Positions 22,562-29,360 of a stretch of DNA of 29,360 bases are shown one piece after another. How positions within the stretch are numbered: the stretch's first letter is position 1; each line of letters opens with the position of its first letter. This DNA is from a virus. The notes beneath the pieces are model-generated. The model worked only from the letters and a program-made list of their open reading frames with translations. It ran no database searches and was not told the DNA's origin. The stretch spans positions 1 through 29,360 of the IMG/VR virus record IMGVR_UViG_3300028498_000006; one strand, given 5' to 3'. The position numbers were made by a program, and so were the translations under genes.

Positions 22562-25276
22562 ATGGCTAAGGTAGATAAAGCCCTTGTAATAAATCTGATT
22601 GAAGCAAAAAGACGGTCAGGTGAAAGTGACGACAAGATATTCAGTGACTTGCTAAAGCGTAAAGACTTGGTAGGTAAAAACATGAATACGCTTGTCAATC
22701 GTCATGGCGCAGCAGGAGTGTCTGACCCAAAAGCACAAGCAGCAAAGTCATTTGGTCTTGATATTAGCCAAAAGCCAAAAGCCGAGAAAAAAGGCTTAGG
22801 TGGTCGTTCTGCTGATAAGATTGGCAGATTAAAAGATCGTGCTATCGACAACCTTGCAAATAATGGCGGCTTAGCCAACTTAGCTGGCACAGGTGACGCG
22901 GCTTTGTCAGCGGTTAGCGGCATGGCTGATATGTCAATGAGTGGTATTGCGGGTATTGGCGGTATGGCGGGTGCGACAATGCGAGGACAGCCTATTATTG
23001 AGGGTTACAGCCAAGGCGAGTCAAATTATAATAGCAGTGGCGTAGCAAGAGCTTTGAAAGCTGGCGCTACACCAAGAACAGCAACAGGCGCAGACATGCT
23101 TGACGTTCTTGGTATTATCGATGATGGTATTGTTGCCGCGGGTGACGCATCGTACGAAGCTACTGGTAGTCCAGCAGTTGGCGCAGGTGTGCAAACAGGT
23201 CTTAATGCTGTAGGTATGCTTATACCAGGCAAGAAAGGCGCTCGTATCGCACCAAGGGAAGCAACACCTGCACCACGATTGACACCCGAGCAAGTCAGAG
23301 CAAGAGTGTTAGAAGCTGACGCAATCCGCGCTCAACGTGCAGCACAGCAAGCTCCAGCGCCACAAGCAAGAGTACAAGCACCAGTACAGCAAGCGCCTAT
23401 TAGTCCTACCGCTAGAAGCACGGGCTCTTTAGACAGCTATGCCGCGCAAATGGAAATACCACAACCGGCGCCAGTAAGCACAGTCGCAGCACCGCCAACA
23501 CTGGCGCAAACACAAGCGGCAACACGAAGCACGGGTTCTATTGATAATGTCATTGCTCGATTTGACGAGGCAACAAATGGCGCGCCCGTCCGCAATATTG
23601 ACGATACTGCATCGCCTTTCGGTGCTGATCCAATACCTGAAAACGTGCCACCATCGCCAGTATCAACACTACTTGATCTTGATACATCAAGACCACAAGT
23701 GGGCGGTGTGCCTATTGAAGTGCAAGGAACAAGAGCACAGGTCTTAAGAGACATTGGCATACCTGACGAAGTGGTACGCCAAGGATCAATCACTGGTGAT
23801 ATAACCGCTTTAGAGCGTGAAAAAGCTATGTCTAAGGCTGATACACCGCAAGGACTGGCTATTCGTGAAGGTATGGATGTTGAGTACCAGCGAATGAATG
23901 ATTACGCCAACAACATTATCGAAGATAGTATTGGCGCGCGCGCAGGCGCTAGTCCTGAGAGTCGCGGTCAAGTCGTTATTGATGCGCTAGAGGGGTATAA
24001 AGATTGGTACGCTAACGAAGTCAAGGCTGACTACGCAAAAGCTGATGCTGCTACAGAAGGAAAAGGCGGGATCAAGCTTTCAGAGTTTGAGCAAGATTTA
24101 AAAACACCTAGTAACTGGGTGGCTAAAGACTCAAATAAATCCTTGCGCAATGGTATTCGCTCGTATCTTAAAGAGCTGAATTTAATGGACGCTGACGGCT
24201 CGATTAAACCTATGAGTGCAAGACAGGCTGAAAGCTTGCGCCAATACATCAACACGCAATGGTCGCCTGATAGCGCAGGTTTGATTAGTCGTGTTAACGG
24301 CAAAATTGATAATGGTGTGTTTCAAGCGCTTGATGACAATGCGTATGTAGCAGCTCGCAAAAGATACCAAGATTTCAAGAAAACGTTTGAGAATCCAAAA
24401 GGCATTGCAAGCATCTTAGAATCAGACGGCATCAATCGTAAAACATCGGCAGAGCAAGTCGGTAGGAAGTTGCAGTTGTTGGCAGACAAAGACGGTGCGC
24501 AGTTTAAGCATATTTACGACTCGCTAGATGCTGTGCCAGACGCGCTCAAAGGTCAGGCTGCAAGAGCCAAGTCGGAGATACAAGCTACTATTGCCGAAAG
24601 TGTTTTAGGTAAAAAAGGCTTGAAGTCCGTCAATAGCGAGTGGATGAAGTATCGACGTACTGGTGATGATGGCAACTACAAAGCGCGCGATATTTTTGGC
24701 GAAGAAATAGCTGGTAAGCTAGATACTTATGTTGCAGGTCGCAATGTATTACAGCATGTCGATCCAAACCCATCAGGCACAGCCACCACAATACCAAATA
24801 TTGATAGATGGAACAGTGGCGAAAACGCAGCTGGCGCAGGTATGGGTATCGCTGGCGCCGCAATGACAGGTGGTAGCGCAGTAATTGGTGTTGCAGCAGG
24901 TCTTGCAGGTAAAGCGGTTGGTCGCAAATTCAAACAGGTTATGGCTGAAAAACAAAATGTTGCTGACTTTAATCAATCAATCAATCCTAAACGTGCAGAG
25001 GTTTACCGCGAGGTTAACAAAAAACGGATAGATGACGTGATTGATAGTGCAGAAATGCAAGCGTTGATTGATGAGTTTGAAAATCCCACGCCGAATGAAA
25101 CTAAGTTAAAGATATTGCAAAAAAAGTTGACGTTATCGCCTGAATGGAAAGCTTATGTTAAAACTCTGCCAGCAGAGGCAAGACAGGCAGCCATGAATAG
25201 CGCCGACATTTTAACCATGCTAACACAAGGTGCAAATAGCCAAGACGATAACAGTGCAGCCTTAACTTCTTTTTGA
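22562..25276 (+). CDS. Large DNA ejection protein, gp16-position
   Basis: A 904-residue protein. Features: a helical N-terminus (ALVINLIEAKRRSGESDDKI); Gly/Ala-rich hydrophobic stretches (AGTGDAALSAVSGMADMSM, then GIAGIGGMAGATMRG, about 108-138, and GAGMGIAGAAMTGGSAVIGV near 756-776) which could enter a membrane; a Pro/Gln/Ala linker (about 228-330, with APAPQARVQAPVQQAP); and a long helical C-terminal half. Position and style fit P22 gp16, which is larger here (609 in P22). ACCAATC precedes the ATG with AAGGA a few bases before. Confidence 0.75.
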   Translation: MAKVDKALVINLIEAKRRSGESDDKIFSDLLKRKDLVGKNMNTLVNRHGAAGVSDPKAQAAKSFGLDISQKPKAEKKGLGGRSADKIGRLKDRAIDNLANNGGLANLAGTGDAALSAVSGMADMSMSGIAGIGGMAGATMRGQPIIEGYSQGESNYNSSGVARALKAGATPRTATGADMLDVLGIIDDGIVAAGDASYEATGSPAVGAGVQTGLNAVGMLIPGKKGARIAPREATPAPRLTPEQVRARVLEADAIRAQRAAQQAPAPQARVQAPVQQAPISPTARSTGSLDSYAAQMEIPQPAPVSTVAAPPTLAQTQAATRSTGSIDNVIARFDEATNGAPVRNIDDTASPFGADPIPENVPPSPVSTLLDLDTSRPQVGGVPIEVQGTRAQVLRDIGIPDEVVRQGSITGDITALEREKAMSKADTPQGLAIREGMDVEYQRMNDYANNIIEDSIGARAGASPESRGQVVIDALEGYKDWYANEVKADYAKADAATEGKGGIKLSEFEQDLKTPSNWVAKDSNKSLRNGIRSYLKELNLMDADGSIKPMSARQAESLRQYINTQWSPDSAGLISRVNGKIDNGVFQALDDNAYVAARKRYQDFKKTFENPKGIASILESDGINRKTSAEQVGRKLQLLADKDGAQFKHIYDSLDAVPDALKGQAARAKSEIQATIAESVLGKKGLKSVNSEWMKYRRTGDDGNYKARDIFGEEIAGKLDTYVAGRNVLQHVDPNPSGTATTIPNIDRWNSGENAAGAGMGIAGAAMTGGSAVIGVAAGLAGKAVGRKFKQVMAEKQNVADFNQSINPKRAEVYREVNKKRIDDVIDSAEMQALIDEFENPTPNETKLKILQKKLTLSPEWKAYVKTLPAEARQAAMNSADILTMLTQGANSQDDNSAALTSF

Positions 25277-25310
25277 TATATTAAACGTATCTCAAAAATT
25301 AGGCTGCATC

Positions 25311-25532
25311 ATGGAAAATTTCAGACTGTTTTTAATACGGCTGCTTCAAGTCCTTTGGGTTTTTGCTGTCGTGACTGCCATCTTAACGATGTTTAGCGAG
25401 GGGTTTGGGTATTTCTTTGGAGTTATTCTGATGATCGGTATACCCTTAATAGTCACTCAATATCTAGTGTTCGCAAGTTTAAACCCAATAGGCTTGTTTG
25501 ATGGACGCATTAAAAAAGGTCTAATCACGTAA
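25311..25532 (+). CDS. Small two-span membrane protein
   Basis: A 73-residue protein with two hydrophobic segments: LFLIRLLQVLWVFAVVTAIL (about 5-24) and FFGVILMIGIPLIVTQYLVF (about 34-53). It sits alone between the large ejection protein and a terminator, at the place where P22 carries its immI accessory genes (including membrane-located sieA). A superinfection-exclusion role is a hypothesis; the protein is shorter than SieA. Confidence 0.6.
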   Translation: MENFRLFLIRLLQVLWVFAVVTAILTMFSEGFGYFFGVILMIGIPLIVTQYLVFASLNPIGLFDGRIKKGLIT

Positions 25533-25550
25533 ACCCAACCCAAACACATA

Positions 25551-25572
25551 CCGCCCATTGAGGCGGTTTTTT
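25551..25572 (+). terminator. Intrinsic terminator after the two-span membrane protein gene
   Basis: CCGCC (25551-25555) pairs with GGCGG (25562-25566), loop CATTGA, then six T (25567-25572). Confidence 0.85.
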
Positions 25573-25584
25573 ATTGCACAAAGC

Positions 25585-25619
25585 AAAACCCCCAAGGGCA
25601 GCAACCTTTGGGGGTTTTT
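25585..25619. terminator. Bidirectional intrinsic terminator
   Basis: CCCCCAAGG (25589-25597) pairs with CCTTTGGGGG (25605-25614) with one bulged T. Five T follow on the plus strand, and four A precede it, giving a T tract on the minus strand as well. It closely follows another terminator, so the locus is insulated twice. Confidence 0.8.
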
Positions 25620-25655
25620 ATATTCACACCTAGTAGAAGTAGGAGTAAATCGTAA

Positions 25656-25808
25656 GTGAATTTTAACATAGATTTAAGCGAAACGGTGACCAAAATGTTA
25701 GATAAATACGAAACCTCTCCAATGACGCGACGACTTATCAACTCATTGGTTTTTATATTATTTTTATTCGTTCTAGGTGGGTTTATTAACTCAATTAGAT
25801 GGTGGTAA
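25656..25808 (+). CDS. Small single-span membrane protein
   Basis: A 50-residue product starting at GTG with AGGAG about 10 bases upstream: an amphipathic N-terminal half (NIDLSETVTKMLDKYETSPM) and one hydrophobic span SLVFILFLFVLGGFI (30-44), ending NSIRWW. It is bounded by terminators on both sides. Unassigned; together with the two-span protein it forms the accessory locus before the tailspike. Confidence 0.55.
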   Translation: MNFNIDLSETVTKMLDKYETSPMTRRLINSLVFILFLFVLGGFINSIRWW

Positions 25809-25823
25809 AGAAACAAATAACAG

Positions 25824-25847
25824 CCCGCCTTGCGCGGGTATTTTTTT
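25824..25847 (+). terminator. Intrinsic terminator before the tailspike gene
   Basis: CCCGC (25824-25828) pairs with GCGGG (25834-25838), loop CTTGC, then TA and seven T (25841-25847). Confidence 0.8.
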
Positions 25848-25868
25848 GCCTATTTTTTGGAGATTGAC

Positions 25869-28370
25869 ATGGCATTACGCACATCATTAGTCGCGCAGCC
25901 GCATTTATACATGGGAGATACGACCGGCAGACCGCTTGATGCTGGTAAGGTCTATTTTGGTCAGCCCAACAAAGACCCTGAATTTTACCCTATTGATATT
26001 TACTACGATGAATCACTAACCGTTACAGCAGCACAGCCAATACGCACTAAAGGCGGCTTCATGAATGCCAATGGTGACATGGTGGAGGTGTATGCTGCTG
26101 AGTCGGAATACAGTGTCAAGGTATTGGATGCTTACGATAGAGAGGTTTTCTATCAAGAAAGTATAAGCAGTGCAAACGCACAGATAGAGGCTCAAAAGCT
26201 AGACACAGGAATTACAGCCACCGCTAAATTTGGTGGCGTCAATCGAGATCAGTCAGACAAAAATACAGACACGCTAAGTATTGCGGACTTAGGTTCTGTG
26301 TCAACCGCTTTATCAGTGAGTAAATCAACAGGTCGAACCATCCAAGGCGCACACACCACCAATGCAGTGACGGAAGTACCAAACCTCGAAGCGTTTAGGG
26401 ATGCTGATTTTGCAAAGCCAGTCACAGGCGGTACATTGCACTACGCCACTGAAGATTATCGTAAAATACGCAAGTCCAAGATATCCAATACAATAGATTA
26501 CACAGCTTGGACGCAAGACAAATGCTTTGAGTACAATGGTGTAATTTACGCACCTTATCAAATGAGCACACAGCACACTTCTGTAGGTCAGAGAATCGTG
26601 TGGTCGCGTAGTTTTGACAAGGGCAACACATGGACGCAGCCCGAGGTTATACTTGATGCTGCTATTAATCCATCTAGGGGTTATAACTGTTTCTCTATGG
26701 GTGAGTCAGGCGGTCGTCTTTATGCAATGATGGAGTGGCGTACAGATACAAGTTCAGACGATACTGAGTTTTACTTATACAGCCGACCATTAGATAGGAC
26801 GCGTAAGGTCACAGGAGGTATCACTAAAGCTATAGGGGCAACAGACCTAAATGTACTAATGCCTAACCACGGCTTAATTGCAGGAGATTTTATATACTTC
26901 ACAGGTACAGGCGTTAGTGGTGCAAGTGGTAAAGTTGCAGTGAAAAGTGTCGTAGACAAAGATAACTTTAAGTTAGCAACGACCATTGCAGAAGGTACGG
27001 CAGTTGATACTACGGGCACTTCTTGGTACGCAGCCGTAGAGTTTCTAAATAACTCATGGGCTATCCAGTTAGTCACATCAAGCATGACTATCGGTTCAGG
27101 TACATCAAAGATTACCCATGTTCACAGTTTTGCAGATATTAATGGTGATAGCTTTATCATGGGCTTTGGCTTTGGGGGGTCTGCCGCTGACACAGTACGT
27201 CAAGTAGGTTACTTTCATGTTCAGAATATACATGGTACTTCGGCAACGCTTACTAAGTACCGCATTAATGCAGCAGATGAATCTTACAGCACCGAGCCAT
27301 GTGTTATTTACGACAGCACAGAGAACTATGTTTATTTAACGACACGCAACCAAGCGACAAGTAAGAAAGCCGCAGTAACTCGTAGTATCTTAAATAGTGG
27401 TACGTGGGAAAGTTTAGAGTTACCGTTTAAAAACGTATTCTGTAATATGCCTATCGTCAAGCGTGAAAACAAGTTGTACGTTTTTGGCACAGAGCGCGGT
27501 AAGAACTCCTTCATTGATGGTAATACGGACTACATATCTTTAGGTGTGCAAGACGTAGCTACGTATATGTACGAGATAACAGACTTTGACGTTAATTCAA
27601 TTAAAGCAAGCGTACTAACTTATGATACACATGGTGGTGACAGTGCTATATCTGGCACTGGTGTAGGTTCTGCTATCTATGCGTTCGGAAAACTAATGTA
27701 CTTTTATGGCTCTGAGAGTGCGGATGGTCAGCATTTGTATGGGTCTAATGCTAGCAATGTAGATAATCGTAGTAAGTTTAATAACAATGGTTTTCAGCCT
27801 GATATTATGCTGTTAGAGATTACATTAGAACAGTACGTACCCACCCAAGATTTTACGCTAACAGGATATGATAGTAAGACGTTACCTATTGTACGAAACA
27901 TTAGTAACGTAAGAAGTGTGGACGCGCCTTTAAACTTCAAGTACCCAGTAGGTTTGGCAGGGGGTATTAATACAGGGATATTATTTGATGCTAGGGATGC
28001 CGTATTAATAGGCAACAACACACCTACTGGCTCAGATACTAAGGCGCTATTTCTGTCAGCATCGCAATCTGTAACTGGGAATAGGGGTGCGTCTATCTGG
28101 ATGTACGGAGCAAACCACGCCTCCAGCCCTAACAGATTGGTTTTAAGTAGTGCGTCAGAGGTACTAATAACAAGTCCGTCAATCCAGCCTTTCGGTAGCA
28201 ACACAACGGCGCTAGGTTCGGCTTTAATTCGCTTCACGACAGGGTATTTAAAGAACTTAAATCTAAGTGCATTAGCTGCTTATGCAGATAACGCAGCAGC
28301 AGCTACAGGTGGATTAACAGCAGGAGAGATATACCGTACCGCTACAGGTCAACTAATGATTGTTTACTGA
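25869..28370 (+). CDS. Tailspike: P22-type head-binding domain fused to a GH58-type endosialidase
   Basis: An 833-residue protein from ATG 25869 (GGAGA upstream). Residues 1-105 follow the P22 tailspike head-binding pattern (AGKVYFGQPNKDPEFYPIDI...). From about 203 it tracks coliphage K1F endosialidase as I remember it: AWTQDKCFEYNGVIYAPY (K1F AWPQDKAFVYENVIYAPY), an Asp-box SFDKGNTW (248-255), GYNCFSMGES with AMMEWRT, an inserted barrel VTGGITKA...PNHGLIAGDF, and VDKDNF. Candidate catalytic residues E476 (STEPC), R493 (TTRNQ) and R543 (GTERGKN) fit K1F E581, R596 and R647, with spacing 17/50 versus 15/51. It should bind and cleave a polysialic-acid-like capsule. The C-terminus lacks the K1F chaperone and ends with a short tail-fibre-type motif. 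Confidence 0.88.
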   Translation: MALRTSLVAQPHLYMGDTTGRPLDAGKVYFGQPNKDPEFYPIDIYYDESLTVTAAQPIRTKGGFMNANGDMVEVYAAESEYSVKVLDAYDREVFYQESISSANAQIEAQKLDTGITATAKFGGVNRDQSDKNTDTLSIADLGSVSTALSVSKSTGRTIQGAHTTNAVTEVPNLEAFRDADFAKPVTGGTLHYATEDYRKIRKSKISNTIDYTAWTQDKCFEYNGVIYAPYQMSTQHTSVGQRIVWSRSFDKGNTWTQPEVILDAAINPSRGYNCFSMGESGGRLYAMMEWRTDTSSDDTEFYLYSRPLDRTRKVTGGITKAIGATDLNVLMPNHGLIAGDFIYFTGTGVSGASGKVAVKSVVDKDNFKLATTIAEGTAVDTTGTSWYAAVEFLNNSWAIQLVTSSMTIGSGTSKITHVHSFADINGDSFIMGFGFGGSAADTVRQVGYFHVQNIHGTSATLTKYRINAADESYSTEPCVIYDSTENYVYLTTRNQATSKKAAVTRSILNSGTWESLELPFKNVFCNMPIVKRENKLYVFGTERGKNSFIDGNTDYISLGVQDVATYMYEITDFDVNSIKASVLTYDTHGGDSAISGTGVGSAIYAFGKLMYFYGSESADGQHLYGSNASNVDNRSKFNNNGFQPDIMLLEITLEQYVPTQDFTLTGYDSKTLPIVRNISNVRSVDAPLNFKYPVGLAGGINTGILFDARDAVLIGNNTPTGSDTKALFLSASQSVTGNRGASIWMYGANHASSPNRLVLSSASEVLITSPSIQPFGSNTTALGSALIRFTTGYLKNLNLSALAAYADNAAAATGGLTAGEIYRTATGQLMIVY

Positions 28371-28378
28371 TCAAACAG

Positions 28379-28402
28379 AACCACTCACTTGAGTGGTTTT
28401 TT
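28379..28402 (+). terminator. Intrinsic terminator after the tailspike
   Basis: AACCACTC (28379-28386) pairs with GAGTGGTT (28391-28398), loop ACTT, with a T tract to 28402. Confidence 0.8.
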
Positions 28403-28427
28403 ATTATCTAAAATTTGAGGGGGCTAG

Positions 28428-28946
28428 ATGCTTAAAATTAAGTTTTGGCAGCTATGGTGGGCTTGCATAGCTGCTCTAGCTGCATCGTACCCAATTAGCG
28501 CATGGGCTGCTGACCGCATCATTGATGCAGGGGTTTTACCCGCGCCTTTTTTGCTTAGCTGGACGGGTGTTTGGGTTTTTTCAACAGCAGGTGGCTTGTG
28601 TGCAGCTTTTGTCAAAATCCCAGAGATTGATAAGAGTTTTTATTATCCAAGCCTAGCAAAAGCATTAATTGGTGTGTTTATGGGTGTGGCGTTAAGTTTG
28701 GCTGTCAATACGTTTAGCGAAGCGCAATCTGGTGCGTTGCCATTATTTGCACTGTTAGCAGGTCTATTTAGTGCGCCACTGGTTGCAGGCACAATGGTGT
28801 GGATTAGCAATCAAAAACGCATCAACAAAACACTCAATCAGGCGGTACGCAATCGCACTGGACTGGACACGTCAGTAGATGACGACTTTCAAATTGACAC
28901 AGCTTACAAAAAAGGAGACAGCGATGATAGCGCCAATCTATCTTGA
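28428..28946 (+). CDS. Membrane protein, possible holin
   Basis: A 172-residue protein with several hydrophobic spans: WWACIAALAASYPISAWAA (about 9-27), LLSWTGVWVFSTAGGLCAAF (42-61), LAKALIGVFMGVALSLAVN (77-95) and FALLAGLFSAPLVAGTMVWI (105-124), followed by a charged cytosolic-type tail. GAGGGGG lies upstream. Size, spans and position before a further membrane protein after the tailspike suit a holin. It has no clear similarity to a holin class I can name. Confidence 0.55.
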   Translation: MLKIKFWQLWWACIAALAASYPISAWAADRIIDAGVLPAPFLLSWTGVWVFSTAGGLCAAFVKIPEIDKSFYYPSLAKALIGVFMGVALSLAVNTFSEAQSGALPLFALLAGLFSAPLVAGTMVWISNQKRINKTLNQAVRNRTGLDTSVDDDFQIDTAYKKGDSDDSANLS

Positions 28947-29280
28947 TTTAACGATGGCAGTATGTGCTGTCGTCTTAGGTTTATTTGTTATGTTGACACG
29001 TATGCGAGTCGTTGATGATGGTGTCTATACGCCGATACTTGAGTTGGCTTTAGTGTGTGCTGGGGCTTTAAGTTGGGCGGTTTACGGCTTCTTGGCATCG
29101 TCAGCTATTACGTCATATCCACCATTGCACACAGTCGGCTATCAAGGGCACTGGGGTTACACACTCGCAAGGTTCTTGGGATTTGTTGCTTGGCTGCTAG
29201 CCTTGCTACTAATCACTAGGTACAGCGCATACATGCAGGTACGCAAGGTATCAAGCAAATGCAAACACCACGCCCCTTAA
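28924..29280 (+). CDS. Small membrane protein, possible second lysis protein
   Basis: A 118-residue protein with three hydrophobic segments: YLDLTMAVCAVVLGLFVMLT (6-25), ILELALVCAGALSWAVYGFL (38-57) and FLGFVAWLLALLLITRYSAY (89-108). ATG 28924 follows AAAGGAG and overlaps the preceding gene by 23 bases; an in-frame upstream start at 28879 is less likely. The overlapping pair of membrane genes suggests a holin/antiholin or holin/accessory set. Its stop codon lies in the following hairpin's loop. Confidence 0.55.
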   Translation: MIAPIYLDLTMAVCAVVLGLFVMLTRMRVVDDGVYTPILELALVCAGALSWAVYGFLASSAITSYPPLHTVGYQGHWGYTLARFLGFVAWLLALLLITRYSAYMQVRKVSSKCKHHAP

Positions 29281-29294
29281 TCGGGGATTTTTTT
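29272..29294 (+). terminator. Weak terminator-like hairpin with stop codon in the loop
   Basis: CCCC (29273-29276) pairs with GGGG (29283-29286), loop TTAATC, then A and seven T (29288-29294). The stem is only four G-C pairs. The upstream TAA (29278-29280) lies in the loop, as in the terminator at 9079. Confidence 0.55.
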
Positions 29295-29305
29295 GGAGCT
29301 AAATA

Positions 29306-29360
29306 ATGACAGATTACAACTTGTTGGCTAAAGCAGCTAATAGGCGCTTACAATCTGCGT
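29306..29360 (+). CDS. Start of a further late gene, cut by the window edge
   Basis: Only 18 codons are visible (TDYNLLAKAANRRLQSA after the Met), with TTGGAG about 7 bases upstream. The amphipathic helical start would fit the N-terminus of an endolysin, expected after holin-like genes, but the fragment is too short to identify. Confidence 0.45.
   Translation, partial: MTDYNLLAKAANRRLQSA

Noticed and set aside
23437-23793. Minus-strand ORF of 118 codons opposite the large ejection protein
   Set aside because: Antisense shadow of a Pro/Gln/Ala-rich linker; Ser/Thr/Gly-rich content follows from that.
25571-25816. Minus-strand ORF of 81 codons spanning the accessory locus
   Set aside because: It runs through the bidirectional terminator and has no clear ribosome-binding site; the plus-strand 50-residue ORF with AGGAG is better supported.
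25830-25868. An earlier start for the tailspike at 25830
   Set aside because: It would begin inside the terminator hairpin; ATG 25869 has GGAGA upstream and starts the recognised head-binding domain.
27794-28237. Minus-strand ORF of 147 codons opposite the tailspike stalk
   Set aside because: Entirely inside the confirmed tailspike frame, with no promoter or coupled gene.
1-29360. tRNA or other stable RNA genes, insertion sequences, integrase and attachment sites
   Set aside because: No cloverleaf with TTCRANNC, no transposase and no integrase was seen on either strand; an att site cannot be judged without the flanks.

Overview
The window is one contiguous, entirely plus-strand stretch of a tailed-phage (or prophage) genome. 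Its layout is lambdoid and P22-like (short-tailed podovirus). Gene content and style suggest a phage of a Moraxellaceae host such as Psychrobacter, Moraxella or Acinetobacter; this host call is inference, because the window carries no host gene. No integrase or repressor is inside the window, so it cannot be decided whether this is a free phage or a prophage.

Layout. (1) 1-5687, early/replication-recombination region: the 3' part of a flavin-dependent thymidylate synthase (ThyX), a lambda O-like initiator with a probable iteron origin inside its gene, a P-like helicase loader, several tightly coupled small unknown genes, a VRR-NUC nuclease, an HNH nuclease, a DUF6378 protein, an HNH/DUF968-like protein, NinB, and a microprotein that looks like a duplicated NinB C-terminus. 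(2) 5687-7716, late switch: a Q-type antiterminator, then a self-contained three-gene unit with its own promoter (overlapped by a perfect 24-bp palindrome) and terminator, then a strong promoter followed by a terminator about 70 bases downstream (a pR'/tR' arrangement) and a 52-residue ORF. (3) 7738-9100: a terminator-bounded three-gene cassette with structural-looking proteins. (4) 9116-25276, P22-order virion genes: terminase small and large subunits, portal, two tiny ORFs, scaffold, coat, two small genes (one with a coiled coil, an EF-hand loop and a HeH-like end), gp4-like adaptor, gp10-like stabiliser, three small proteins including a GNAT-like one, then gp7-like and two larger ejection proteins with a lysozyme-like protein between them. 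(5) 25276-25868: two tiny membrane proteins between three terminators, at the place where P22 carries its immI accessory region. (6) 25869-28370: tailspike. (7) 28428-end: two overlapping membrane proteins (probable lysis functions) and the start of a further gene.

The standout is the tailspike: a P22-type head-binding domain joined to a GH58-type endosialidase (polysialic-acid depolymerase) body, with the Glu/Arg/Arg active-site residues of coliphage K1F endosialidase apparently all conserved. The intramolecular-chaperone end found in K1F is replaced by a short tail-fibre-type end. This predicts that the phage uses a polysialic-acid-like capsule on a non-enteric host. Other points worth attention are the iteron origin, the NinB C-terminal duplication, the palindrome-controlled unit beside Q, an A/T-rich motif recurring after many terminators, and repeat-bearing virion proteins.

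All identifications come from reading the sequence and remembered family features; no database search was run.
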